NCBI GenBank assembly: GCA_963575745.1
Contig: CAUYUJ010014604.1
Span: forward strand, 1 to 64,000
Direction: 5' to 3'
DNA: 64,000 nt
DNA from: Prorocentrum cordatum
Lineage: Eukaryota; Sar; Dinophyceae; Prorocentrales; Prorocentraceae
The notes below the pieces were generated by a model. That model worked only from the letters and a program-made list of their open reading frames with translations, did no database searches and was not told the origin of the DNA. The translations under genes and the position numbers were made by a program. Within the stretch, counting starts at the first letter, position 1. Every line of letters starts with the position of its first letter. This document shows positions 28,937 to 39,770 of the stretch, in pieces.

Positions 28937-30100
28937 CGGCCCAGAGGCATACAAGACAGCCCCCAGAGCCGCCCAAGACGGCCCAAGACGGCCCCAAGAC
29001 AGCCACAGACGGCCCCACAGGGTCAGAAGACGGCCGACCCCCAGATCGACTCCGACGACCCTTCAAAAATCCACCCAGGGCCCACAGGGTCCGAGAACGG
29101 CCTAAGGAGTACTCAGGACGGCCCAGGCGTCCCCCAACAGACTCTCACGAGGCCAGACAGCACAAACAAGAGGAGGCTCCCGAAGGCGCCCACGCGCCCG
29201 AGACGGCCCCAGACGACTCCGAGACGGCCCCCAACTGGCACCACAGACACCAGGACCTTCCCGGCTGGCGGGAATCGCGATAATCTGGTGAACGTCTCGC
29301 TGTTCGCCACCGCGAGCATCCTGGCCCACCTTACGGCACAAGCTTGCCGTCGAGGACGCTCACGAGGACGCCGGAGACGACGACGCAGATGACCTGCTTC
29401 CTCCTATCGGCCCGACTCGTCGATTCTTTCCGGCACAGGTTGCGCCGTGAGTCCGCTCGTCAGAGACCCCGGGGCCGGAAACGGCCTCCGGAGGCCGACA
29501 AATTCCACCACGACGGCGGCGACAACCACGACCGCGACGGATGTGACGACGACGACGACGACGAGACCGACGACGGCGGCGACGGCGATGGCGATCTTCA
29601 GGACGGCCAGCCCCTTGGCGCGGTTCGCCGCGCGGTCGTCGTGGGCAATGTCGAGCGGGTGGGACCCCGTGGCTAGCCGGCGGTGGGGGGAGAGCTCACG
29701 GCTGCCTGGCCGGTCATTCTGGCGCGTCGTCGTTTACGGTTTCCACTGGGCGGCTTCGGTCTCCAGGCCCCTGGCACACATTTCCTGGATACGAAACTTG
29801 ACGGCATTCATCTGGGGACGTGTCCAGGAACCGCTTCGCGCCGCATGCCGGCCGCCCATGGCCATGCAGACTTTTTCGCGTCTTGAGACAAATTGAGAGC
29901 GCAGTCTCCTGGCAGGTTCTGCCTTCACGGGCTCGCAGAAAGCCCTGGGACCGTTAGGAACGAACCGGCTCCGGTTATGCGAACAGCACTCTGGGCATAT
30001 TGTCGAGGCGTTCCGGCGCCGCGTTTTGGGAGAACCACGACGTTCGAGTCGGGGCCTCCGGAGCGTAGCCCCCCCCCCTCGGCCCCCACTCCGTCTGACC
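28937..30100. repeat. Repeat field with (GAC)n microsatellite, no gene seen
   Basis: The first about 250 bp continue the 'caagacgg' field that the element interrupted. 29,500-29,600 is a GAC/CGG trinucleotide stretch. The remainder is GC-rich without convincing coding content. Confidence 0.6.
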
Positions 30101-30149
30101 GCACGCACGGACCTAAGGTAAAGTTGCGCCGGGTTGCGTCCGCCTCGCC

Positions 30150-30265
30150 GCCGACGGACGTTAAATTCGGAGCAAGGCTCCTTCTCTGGACCCCCAGTCA
30201 ACGGATCCCGAAAAGAAGCGCCAGGAGGGGGTCGCCATCTCACGGCGAAATCGAGGACGACAACC

Positions 30266-30310
<45 letters not shown>

Positions 30311-30901
30311 TCGAAAACCATGCACTTTTTCGCACTGCAGCACAGATGTCATAAAAAAACAACGTGTTTTCGTTAATCGCAGGCTGGGCGAGATTAGCAA
30401 AAATCCGAGTGTTTTGGGGTTCCAACGCGAGCCCAGCTCCTCCCTTGAATTCGGAGCAAGGCTCCTTCTCTGGACCATCCAGTCAACGGATCCCGACAAG
30501 AAGCGCCAGGTGGGGGTCGCCTTCTCACGGCGAAATCGAGGACGACGACCACGGCGTCGACGACGACGACGACGATGGCGGCGGTGTCGAAAACGATACA
30601 TGTCGCACTGCAGCACAGATGTCACCCACGTGTTTTCGCTAATCGCGCCCAGGCTGGGCGCGATTAGCAAAAACCCATGTGTTTGGAGTTCCAATGCCAG
30701 TCCAGTTCCTCCCCTCGACCCCCTCCTCTCTGTCTTACTCTCGGTCCATATTCACGGACCTACGTTACGTTGGCGCGGATTGCGGCCACCTCGCCGCCGA
30801 CGATCACAACATATGCAGCAATGCCTGGATCTTCGAGTCAACGAATCCAGGAAGGGATGCCACGAGGGGATCGCTTTCGGACAACGAAGTCGAGGACGAC
30901 A

Positions 30902-30934
<33 letters not shown>

Positions 30935-31410
30935 ACGACGACGACGACGACGACGATGACAGCGGCAGTGTCCAAAACAAACGTTTCGAACTGCAGCACA
31001 GTAGTGAACAGAAGCGACGTGTTTTTGCTATTCGCGCCCAGCCAAATCGCGATTAGCGAAACCCCGAGTGTTTTGGGGTTCCAGTGCGAGCGTTGTCCCA
31101 TCATTCGGCCCCCTCCACTCCGTTATACAATCGCCCCAAATTTACGGCCGACGTTACGCTGCAGCGGAATGCGTACGCCTCGCCGCCGCCGCCGAACACA
31201 AAGTGTGGAGCACGGCTCCTTCCCTGGATCCTCGAGCCAGCGCATCCCGAAACGGAGCGTCAGGAGGGGGTCGCCTCCTCACGACGAACTCGAGGACGAC
31301 AACGATGGCGACGACGACGACGATGGCGGCGGCGGCGAAAACAAAACAATTCGCACTGCATACTTTCGGCCCAAAGTGGTGGATCTGCGCGCCACCACTT
31401 CGATGCGTAG
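30150..31410. repeat. Four tandem units of (GAC)n plus palindrome family P
   Basis: Units begin with 'gagcaaggctccttctctgga'-type sequence near 30,166, 30,450, about 30,815 and 31,200. Each carries 'ggatcccgaa..agcg', a short (GAC/GACGAC)n tract (about 30,255-30,305, 30,540-30,580, 30,895-30,960, 31,295-31,340). Three then end in the TTTTCGCTAATCGC palindrome (30,366-30,403; 30,633-30,673; 31,021-31,062), usually followed by 'gtgttttggggttcc'. Spacings are about 285, 370 and 380 bp. Poly-Asp and poly-Arg open frames are artefacts of the trinucleotide. Confidence 0.8.
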
Positions 31411-32175
31411 ACAGCTGGCCCGACGCGATGCGACGTCCAGCAGCTGCTAGCCGCGCCGCGCACCAGGCACCCAGACGTCAAGCGGTGCCAGCCCCGCCGC
31501 GCACCAGGCAGCCACGGCCCCAAGCCAGCCCCAGGGGCGCCCAAGACGGCCTCAAACGGCCCCAAGACGGCCCAAAGGGCACCCAAGACGGCCCAAGACG
31601 GTTCCCAAGGAGAAGGAAGCGCCCGCCATCAGTGGCCGCATAGGGAGCGTTGCCCTCCTCCGTGGGTGCGGGCGCGAGCTAAAGAGCGCCGAATAATGAA
31701 CAGCAACATGGACGATACTTCCCTTTGCTATTGCCTCCCAGCTCCAGGGCGCCCTTCGCCGCTGCCGCCCAAGTGAGGCGAGATACACCAGAGGCCTCCA
31801 GTGAGCGCAGAGGTGCGCGGAGACGGCGCCCAAAAGAACGTGCCTCCCTGCGCGTCCACAGTGAGCCCCCATGCACAGCCCACCGTGCGACATTTCGAGT
31901 GCCCTGAGGCAGCATCGATCTCTCCCGTGGGCACGAAGCAGACAGCAGCAGCGGCGGCACACAGCAGCAGCAAGCAGCGGCAGGCAGCGGGTAGAAACAC
32001 GCACCAAGCGGAACTGGCCATCAGCAGCAACCTGCAGCCACAAGCAGCAAGAATACGCAGCAGCGGCCTCAAGCACTACCAAGAGTACAAACAATGGCAG
32101 CAAGCAGCAGCACGCAGTGTCATGCGCGGAATGCGAGATCGGGCCCCACAATCAAATGCCAGTTCGTCCAGATTT
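31410..32175. other. Mixed non-coding stretch with CAG-type microsatellite
   Basis: A short minisatellite piece (about 31,500-31,620), then low-repeat sequence, then CAG/CAGCAG-rich sequence at about 31,945-32,115. No ORF with recognisable protein. Confidence 0.5.
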
Positions 32176-32206
32176 CGTGGACGAAGGAGTCCACGGGTCA
32201 GTCCTA
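32176..32206 (+). repeat. Hairpin module H, copy 6
   Basis: CGTGGAC-gaagga-GTCCACG (32,176-32,195), then GGTCAGTCCTACCG. No PPR sequence follows. A (CCA)n/(CGA)n microsatellite lies at 32,240-32,345. Confidence 0.65.
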
Positions 32207-32485
32207 CCGACGTCGCCAGCCTCCTTCCGGTGCCCACAACCTACGACGACCACCACCACCACCACCACCACCGCGACAACTACGACGGGTACGACGGCGG
32301 CCTCGCGGCGCCGACGACAACGACGCCGACGATGACGGCGACGACGGCGGCCCCGCGACGGCCAAACTGCTGGAGCGCTGCCAAAGCTCGGTCGCGAAAG
32401 CGCGGTCTCGCTGCCGCCGCCGCCGTGCTTATAGATTTTCGGCTAAATCTCCGCCGTTCCTCCGAGAACCATTCCAGAAAGATGT

Positions 32486-32516
32486 CGTGGACGGAGTCCA
32501 CGGGTCAGCCCTAGTC
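32486..32516 (+). repeat. Hairpin module H, copy 7
   Basis: CGTGGAC-gga-GTCCACG (32,486-32,502) followed by GGTCAGCCCTAGTC and 'tactacaattccgggcgaagcgcgcgcgagaag', a PPR-start remnant that opens duplicated segment D. The 24 bp upstream ('ccgagaaccattccagaaag...') are shared with copies 2 and 12. Confidence 0.75.
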
Positions 32517-32521
32517 TGTAC

Positions 32522-33420
32522 TACAATTCCGGGCGAAGCGCGCGCGAGAAGTACAAGCAGTGGCAGCGCCCCGGGCCGCCCAGAGAGCTCGCAGGCCGCC
32601 CGGAGAGCCTCCGGGCGGCTGCCCGACGGGCCTGGGAGGCCCCCGGACCGCTCGCGGACTGATCCAGGAGTCCCAGATCGCCCCAAGACGGCCTCAGGAG
32701 GTCCCGAAGACGGCCCAAGACGGTCTAAGAGTGTATCCGAAACGCTTACGACGGTTTCAAGACGCCTTCAAGACGGCCCGAGACGCCTCCACGAGGCCCC
32801 CAGAGCGCTCGAAGTGCACCTCCAAGAGGGGCCGCAGAAGCCAAAATCGTTGATTTTCTGTGTTTTTTTCGCTGTTTCTGGCCTTCTCGCTTTTTCGGCT
32901 GTCCGACGCTCCACGGCCGCTCAAGAGGCCCCCAAGACCGTTCCAAGACGGCCCAAGAGGCCTTCAAGACGGCCCCAAGACGGCCCAAGAGGGCCCCAAG
33001 ACGGCCCAAGAGTCGCCCAAGACGGCCCAAGAGGGCCCCAAGAAGTCCCCAAGAGGCCCCCAGGAAGCCCCAAGACGCCCTAAAGAAACGCCGCGACGCT
33101 CCCAAGACTTCCCCAGGAGGCCCCCGGACGCTCCAAAGAGGCTCCAAGAGGCCCCCCAGAGGCCGCCAAGCGCCCCAAGGGGCTCCCCAGAGGCCCCAAA
33201 AGAGGACCCAAGAGGTCCCAAGACGCCCCAAAACTGCTACCAAGAAGCCCACAAACTGTCTCCCAGAGGCTCCTGAGAGGCCAACCGCGAGATCCCAACC
33301 AACATCCAAGAGATCTCTTGCCCATTACCCAGGCCCGCGGCGAGATTGCCCGCAGGCCACTACAGCCGGTTCGGGGGCCCTACATATCCCAGCACCCGCA
33401 CCCTTGGCTGTATCGATGCA
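32522..33420. repeat. Duplicated segment D, copy 2
   Basis: Collinear with 3,992-4,930, differing by scattered substitutions and small indels; AT-rich cassette core at about 32,843-32,910. No gene. Confidence 0.8.
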
Positions 33421-33473
33421 GGGCCTTGGGGGGCCGAAACCTCGGGAAACTCAGATCGTCTTGGGCGGTGTCC

Positions 33474-33840
33474 AAGGCCTTGGGGTACGTGTGGGGGCCA
33501 ATCGTGGCGCAGTGGAATGGCCAGAACCTTCGGATTTTCGCTAATCGCAGAGAGGCCGGGCGCGATTAGCGAAAACCCTATGTTTTTTGAGACTTCCACG
33601 CCCGGCCTCAATCGGTTACGATAGCCCTCTTGGGTCGGGCGCCTCGTGGGGCGACTTGGGACAATCTTGGGGGTGTGAGGCCGTCTCGGACCTCGCGTTG
33701 GGCTCCCGTGGGCGGCATCTGCGGCTGTGCTGGGCCCTGCTGGGGGTCACTTGAGGCTTCGGCGACACGTGCGAGTTCGGGACCAACGCCTGGACCTGCG
33801 GGCCGTGGATTTTCCATGGGTTCACACTAGTCTCTACTAC
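33474..33840. repeat. Duplicated segment A, copy 2
   Basis: Matches window bases 1-375, with an inner deletion of a short duplicated phrase ('ggaccaacgcctggacctgc' occurs twice in copy 1, once here). Contains palindrome P (33,535-33,575; 14-bp perfect arms) and a hairpin module H with a decayed right arm (about 33,804-33,818). Confidence 0.85.
33535..33575. repeat. Palindrome family P, copy in segment A2
   Basis: TTTTCGCTAATCGC at 33,535-33,548 and its reverse complement at 33,562-33,575. Confidence 0.85.
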
Positions 33841-36130
33841 ATTGCAGGGCCCAGTGCGTACCAGAAGGGCGCAGGATCAAGTGACCAATAATCGCCCCGG
33901 GCTGGCCCCGGGCAGCCCCGGGAGGCCCCAAGACACGCCAAGGGGGCCCCAAGAGGCCCCCAAGACGGCCCCGGAGGGCCCCGGCACGCCCAGCGAGGGG
34001 CCCAAGACGCTCGAGATTGGCCCAAGACGGCTCCAGAGGCCTCCAAGACTCCCCCAGAGGCCTCCCAAGAGGCGTCCCAAGAGGGCCCCGAGCGGCAGAA
34101 ACCGTCGATTTCCATTGTGTTTTTCGATGGCTCCGGCCTCCTCGCCTTTTCGGCTTCCCGACGCTCCAAGACGGCCCAAGACGTCCCCCAGACCGCTCCA
34201 AGACGGCCGAAGAGGACCCCAAGAGAGCCCCAAGACGGGCCAAGAGGGCCCCAAGACGGCCCCAAGACGGCCCAGGACGGCCCCAGGACGGCCCAGGAGG
34301 CGCCCAAGACGGCCCAAGAGGCACCCAATACGGCCCCAGGAGCGGCCCAAGACGGCCCAACAGAGCCCTAGAGGCACCGAAGCCGGCCTCAGACGGTCCC
34401 AAGACGGCCCAAGAGGCACCCAAGACGGCCCAAGAGGGCTCCAGAGCCCCCCAGGAGACCCAAAAGAAGCCCCCTCGAAAGGGCCCCCACGAGGCCCTAA
34501 GTGGCTTCAGAAATGCCTCCACGAGGGGGTGAGCGGACGAGAGGCGACAGGCATATCGCGGACACAAAAGAGGCGTCTTCGACGCTCCCAGGGCCTTAGA
34601 TGTTTGTCTCATGGGGAGCGCCGTCGGACCTCCGAACTTGGATCCTCGAGGCTCCACGCTCGAGGTCCTCCGTGACGCGCTCTTCAAACGGAGGCTCCCA
34701 AGAGCGAGCCGCAACGTCAAGATCTCTGAAATCCACAGCTCCCCAGAGCGAGCGGTGACGCAACCAGCCCTTTACGCCGAGGCCCGGTCCACGGGATCGC
34801 CCGAGGAAGAGCTACATGATGATCGGCTAGGTGGACCACTAGCGCAGGCGCGCCTCGCGCCTCTGCTGCTTCGACCGCTGTTGTTTTTACCGCTGCTTGC
34901 CATCGTCGCCGCGGCTGCTCCCGCTGCTGCCGCTCTCCCTAGGACGATAACCGCAGCCAGTCGACCAATTCGAAGGCCGGCAGCACAGGAGCAAGCGCCC
35001 CCAGAAAATGCGGAGGAATGCGGGGACGCCGAAAGACAACATGTCCACACACACACACACACACACCGCCCCCTCCAACCTCCCCCCCCCGCGAGGCCCC
35101 CGAGACGCTCCACTTCCACGTCCACGCCATGGCGGGCAGATTCCGCGGCCGGAAGGCCGCGGGTCAGCCCTAGTCTCTACTACATTGCAGGGGCACGTGC
35201 GTGCGGGAAGGGCGCAGGCTCAAATGTCTCAAAACCGCCCCGGGCTGGCCCCGGGCCGCCCCGGGCCGCCCAGGCAGGCCCCAGGACATGTCGAGAGAGC
35301 CCCCAGAAGCCCCCCAGACGGCCCCGGAGAGCCCCGGCACGCTGAAAGATGGGCCCAAGACGCCCGAGATTCGCCCCAGGCGGCCCAAGAGGCGTCCGAG
35401 ACGCCCGAAGAGGCCTCCCAAGAAGCCCCCCAAGAGGGCCCGGAGCGACAGAAATCGTCGATTTCTATTGTGTTTTTCGATGTTTTCGGCCACCTCGCCT
35501 CGTCGGCTTCCCGACGCTCCAAGACGGCTCAAGAAGCCCCCTCGACCGCTCCAAGACGGCCGAAGAGGACCCCAAGAGAGCCCCAAGACGGGCCAGGAGG
35601 GCCCCCAGACGGTCCCAAGACGCCCCAGGACGGCCCCCGGACGGCCCAGGAGGCGCCCAAGACGGCCCAAGAGGCACCCAAGACGGCCCCAGGAGCGGCC
35701 CAAGACGGCCCACGACAGCCCAAGAGGCGCCGAGGCGGGTTCCAGACGGCCCCAAGACGGCCCAAGAGGCACCCAAGACGGCCCGAGAGGGCCCTAAGAG
35801 CCCCCCCGGGAGGCCCAAACGAAGGCCGAAGAGGCTCCGAAACGGCCCCCACGAAGCCTTCAGTGCCTTCAGAATTCCCTCCAGGAGCGGGGGAGCGGAC
35901 GAGAGGCGACAGGCATATCGCAGGCCAAAACGCCCCAAGAGATCCCCAAACGGCCCCCACGAAGCCCTAAGTGGCCTCCGAATTGCTTCCAGGAGGGGGG
36001 GAGCGGACGAGAGGCGACCGGCATATCGAAGGCACAAAAGAACAATGTTGGACGCTCCGAGGGCCTTCGATGTTTCTCCGTTGGGGAGAGTCGTCGTAGG
36101 ATCGACGATTGCCGACCGAGGGCAGCGAAT
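33840..36130. repeat. 'caagacgg' minisatellite field with cassettes
   Basis: Cassette cores at about 34,097-34,165 and 35,457-35,515. Between them (34,600-35,140) is a less repetitive stretch with an (AC)n microsatellite at about 35,047-35,068. Long frames are repeat shadows. A related unit 'gaggcgac.ggcatatcg' recurs near 34,548, 35,907 and 36,016. Confidence 0.75.
35144..35176 (+). repeat. Hairpin module H, copy 9, with compensated stem
   Basis: The stem is CGCGGCC (35,144-35,150) and GGCCGCG (35,155-35,161) with loop ggaa, followed by GGTCAGCCCTAGTC and the PPR-start remnant 'tactacattgcagg...gcgtgcgggaaggg'. Compared with the common CGTGGAC/GTCCACG stem, two pairs have changed on both sides, preserving pairing. 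Confidence 0.75.
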
Positions 36131-36136
36131 CCAGTG

Positions 36137-38202
36137 GAGGCCCAAGAGGCCCCCAGGAGCCCAAAAGAGATCCCCAAGAGGTGCCACGGGGCTTAAAAAC
36201 TGCTTCGAAGCGAGGGGGGCGGACGAGGGGACCGCTTCAGGAGGTTTTGGATGGTTTTGGGTCTCAAAATCGTCCGCTGCACGACGGTTTTGGAAGGATT
36301 TTGGCCTTCTCGCCGTTTCCGCTTTCCGACGCTCGAAGACGGCCCAAGAGGCCTCCAAGAGCGCCCCAGAACGGCCCAAGAGGTTTCCAAGAGCGCCCCA
36401 AGACAGCCCAAGAGGGCCCCAAGACGACCCAAGAGACGCTCAAGACGGCCCACGAGGGCCCGAAGACAGGCCCAAGAGGGGGCCAAGAGGGGGACCACGG
36501 ACCGAAAATCCGAGCCTTCCGCCCCAAGAGGGCGCCAGGAGGCCCAAACAGGCCCCCAAGAGGCCCCAAGGGGCCGCCAAGAATCCCCCGAAGAGGCCCC
36601 AGGAGGCTCCCAAGGAGCCCAAACGAGGCCCCTACAGAGGCCCCAACAGCTTCCAAAATGGCCCCGAAGAGGCCTCGAGCCCGCCTCCGAGCTTCCTCGC
36701 CGCGAGGGTGCCAACATGGCCCCAGACCGGCCCAGGACGGCCCAAGGCGCGCTCAAGACGGCCCAAGACGATTCCAAGACGGTCCCAGGAGGGTGCGCCC
36801 AGGACGGCCCAAGGACGCGCCCGTTCGGGGCCTCAAGACGGGCCAAGATGGCAAGAGAGTCCCAGCTGGCAAAAATCGTTCATTTTCCATTGTTTACTGT
36901 TACACCCTTTGCGTTTCCCGCCGTTTCCGGCGGTCCGATGCACCAAGAGGCCCCAGAAAGTCCCAGGAGGGTCCGAGGAACCGCCCAGGAAGGCCCCAAG
37001 ACGGGCCAAGACGGACCCAGCACAACCCAAGGCGCGCTGCGACGGCTCAAGACGGCTCCAAGACAGCCCCAAGAGGGTGCCAACACGGCCCCTGCTGGGC
37101 CCAGGACGGCCCAAGGAGGCGCACAGGAGGGGCCCAAGACGACTCCAAGGCGGCCTCCTCACGGTCCCAGACGGCTCCAAGACAGCCCCACGAGGACCCC
37201 GATGGGCCCAGGACGGCCTACGGACGCGCCCATGAGGGGCCCACGACGAACCAAGACGGCCCCATCAGGGCAAACGGCGCCCTCAAGACGGGCCTAGACG
37301 GCTCCAAGACGGCCCTTTGAGGGAGCCAACGCGGCCCCACACCCTTCGGGCGCACACTTGGGGGGGCTGGGAGCTTGCGACAAGTCTCCCACATTCATTG
37401 TCCTGCCCCATTCTGTTCGCCTGGAGGCCTCCTCCAACCCTGTGGGCGAACAAGAGGAATCCCAGCGGGACGCCAACCCTGGGGCCCGTGGGCCCCGCGC
37501 CGCTTGGGCAGAAGACGAACGCCGGGTCTGACAGGCCAGCTACCGCCCCCCTTTGCCCGATATGCTGTGCCATTCTGTTCCCCCAGGGGCCTTGGCAAAC
37601 TCTTCGGGCCAAGCAGACCGGACCCCTGGGACAGCAGCCAATTGATATGACCCTGGGACCTCTCCGCATTCTTCGGACGAGCATCTGGGGGGCCCAGGAG
37701 ATTCGGGCATGTCTTCCCCATTCCTTGCCCTGTCCCGTTCTGTTCGCCCGAAGGCCTCCACAGACCCTCTGGGCGAACAGAATGGGACATGGCGAACAAA
37801 CCCTCCCGTTGGCGGTGACGCGACTGGATCGCACCATCAAGGCGCGCCCGGAGGTGATGGCCGACCCAACAGCGGTTTCTCTTAAGAGTTCACTGGATTT
37901 CAATTTGTCTTGAAGCTCTCTTGGGCCCTCCCTGTGGATCCTTGCGAGCCTCCCCGGCGCTTGGGGTGGCTTTCCCCGATGGCCTCCCGAGCCCTTCCCC
38001 GAGCGCTCCTGAGACGCCTCAGATGGGCTTCGACTTCGACGCACATCCCCGAAAGACTTCGAAACTGTCCTCAATGGGAGGGGAGTGAACGAGCAGCGCG
38101 CTGGGCCAAGCTGCTGCAGCGCTGCAAGAGCTCGGACACGAAGGCGCGGTCTCGCTGCCGCCGCCCGAGCCGCCGCCGTGTTTGTAGATTTTCGGTACAA
38201 TC
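36137..38202. repeat. Duplicated segment B, copy 2
   Basis: Collinear with 1,646-3,708, offset 34,492-34,494. AT-rich core at about 36,873-36,935; inverted repeat retained at 37,734-37,786. At 38,202 about 46 bp present in copy 1 are missing, which removes the left arm of hairpin module H. Confidence 0.85.
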
Positions 38203-38756
38203 ACGGAGTCCACGGGTCAGCCCTAGTCAGCTACAGCGCTGGGATCAGCGCGTGCGAGAAGGGCGAGCAGTGGCAGCCGGCGCTGGCGCTGTTGAGCGAG
38301 ATGCGGGAGGCGAAGCTGGAGCCCAATGTCATCTCTACTACCTACATTGCAGGAACATGCACGCGCGAAAAGAAGGTGCAGCGCGGGCGTCCCCGTGCGC
38401 GTCCGGGTGGCTTCGGCCAGCTCCAGGGCGTGTCCGGGCGGCCCCGGCCCATGAGCGCTCCAAGACGCCCCAAATTCTCCAAAACGCCTCCGCAGCCCCA
38501 AGGTGACACCCTGAGCGCTCCAAGAGTCCTCTCCAAGGGGCCCCAGAGGCCAGAATCGTCGATTTCCTTTGGTTTTATACGGATTTGGGCATGCTTGCTT
38601 TTTCGTGATTTTGGCATGCTTGCTTGTTCGTGCTTCCGACGCTCCAGGCGGGCCCCCGAGGCCGCCAGGATCACCCCTAGACGGCTCAAGATCGCCCCAA
38701 GACGGCCCACGAATATCCGAGGGGCCCCAAGAGGCTCCCAAGACGGCCTCAGGTAG
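38085..38756 (+). pseudogene. PPR-repeat fragment (one motif)
   Basis: One complete 35-residue PPR motif at 38,229-38,333 (SYSAGISACEKGEQWQPAL...), preceded by the half-lost hairpin module (right arm at 38,207-38,217). The frame then continues into 'tctactacctacattgcagg', a second partial PPR-start-like sequence, and into repeat. Interpreted as a truncated dispersed copy. Confidence 0.6.
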
Positions 38757-39601
38757 CCTCAAGAGAGCTCCAAGACGGTCCAAGGCCTCCCGGACGCCCC
38801 GTGACGGTCCAAAAGGCCCCAACACGTTCCAAAACGCTCCCAGAGCAGCCCAAGAAAAATTTCAGAATGGCCCGAAAAAGACTCCACAAGGACCACCAAG
38901 CAGGCCCAGAGACGCCCACTAAAAGAGCGAGCGATCGGTGAAGTACAAAGCTCTTCTCACCAAGGCTCCCAAGAGCGAGACGCAGCGTAGAGGGCTCCCC
39001 CAGGCACAGCTCCCAAGAGCGAGCGGTGACGTCGGGACACCCTTCCGACCTCTCACACAGGAGCACGCACGCACAGCACGCACGCACAATAGATTTCCTG
39101 GGCTGTCCCCCAGAAGAGGCTCGGGGGGACAGCATGGGAACGGCCCCAGAGGCGCCCCAAAAACCTTCAAGAGAAAAGGCCCCCCGGAGGCCGCAAGACG
39201 GCCCAAGAGGGCCCCAAGAGGCCCCTAGGAGGCCGCAAGACAGCCAACGAGGCCCCAACAGGCCCCCAGGAGCTCGAAAAGAAACCCCGAGAGGCCCACT
39301 AACCGTTCCAGCGCCCGCCATCAGGCTTCGAAGAGGCAACCGGAAAAAAGTTACCAGAGCCCTCCGGGTAACTTTTTTCAAGGCCCCAGGTGCTTTCAAA
39401 ATTGACTAGCGGCGAGACGTACACCGCAGACCCATCATAACCGTCTGTGACGCTCCGAAGGCTGTCTAGGCGCAGGTAGAGCGGAAGGCGGACGAAGAGA
39501 AGGAAGCGATCCAAGAGGGCCTCCGAAACGACCCAAGACCGCTCGAAGACGCTCCAGACGAGCCGTGGCAAACGAAATCATTAATTCTTCCATTATTTCT
39601 G

Positions 39602-39635
39602 AAAACGAAACAAAAAAACAAAAAAACAAAAAAAA

Positions 39636-39671
<36 letters not shown>
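39602..39671 (+). repeat. A-rich / poly(A) tract
   Basis: About 70 bp of (A)nC changing into a pure A run of more than 30, starting after 'ttatttctgaaaacgaaac'. It could be the tail of a retroposed transcript, since hairpin module H and a PPR-start remnant lie just downstream, or simply a microsatellite. No target duplication was found. Confidence 0.7.
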
Positions 39672-39675
<4 letters not shown>

Positions 39676-39739
39676 CTCGCCATTTCGAGCGAAGACAGGC
39701 CCAATACGGCCTTTTCGAGCCAAGACTGGCCCAAGATGA

Positions 39740-39770
39740 CGTGGACGAAGTCCACGGGTTCGCCCTAGTC
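39740..39770 (+). repeat. Hairpin module H, copy 11
   Basis: CGTGGAC-gaa-GTCCACG (39,740-39,756), then GGTTCGCCCTAGTC, then 'atggcagacggaagcgcgtgcgaaaaggtcg', a PPR-start remnant. Confidence 0.75.
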
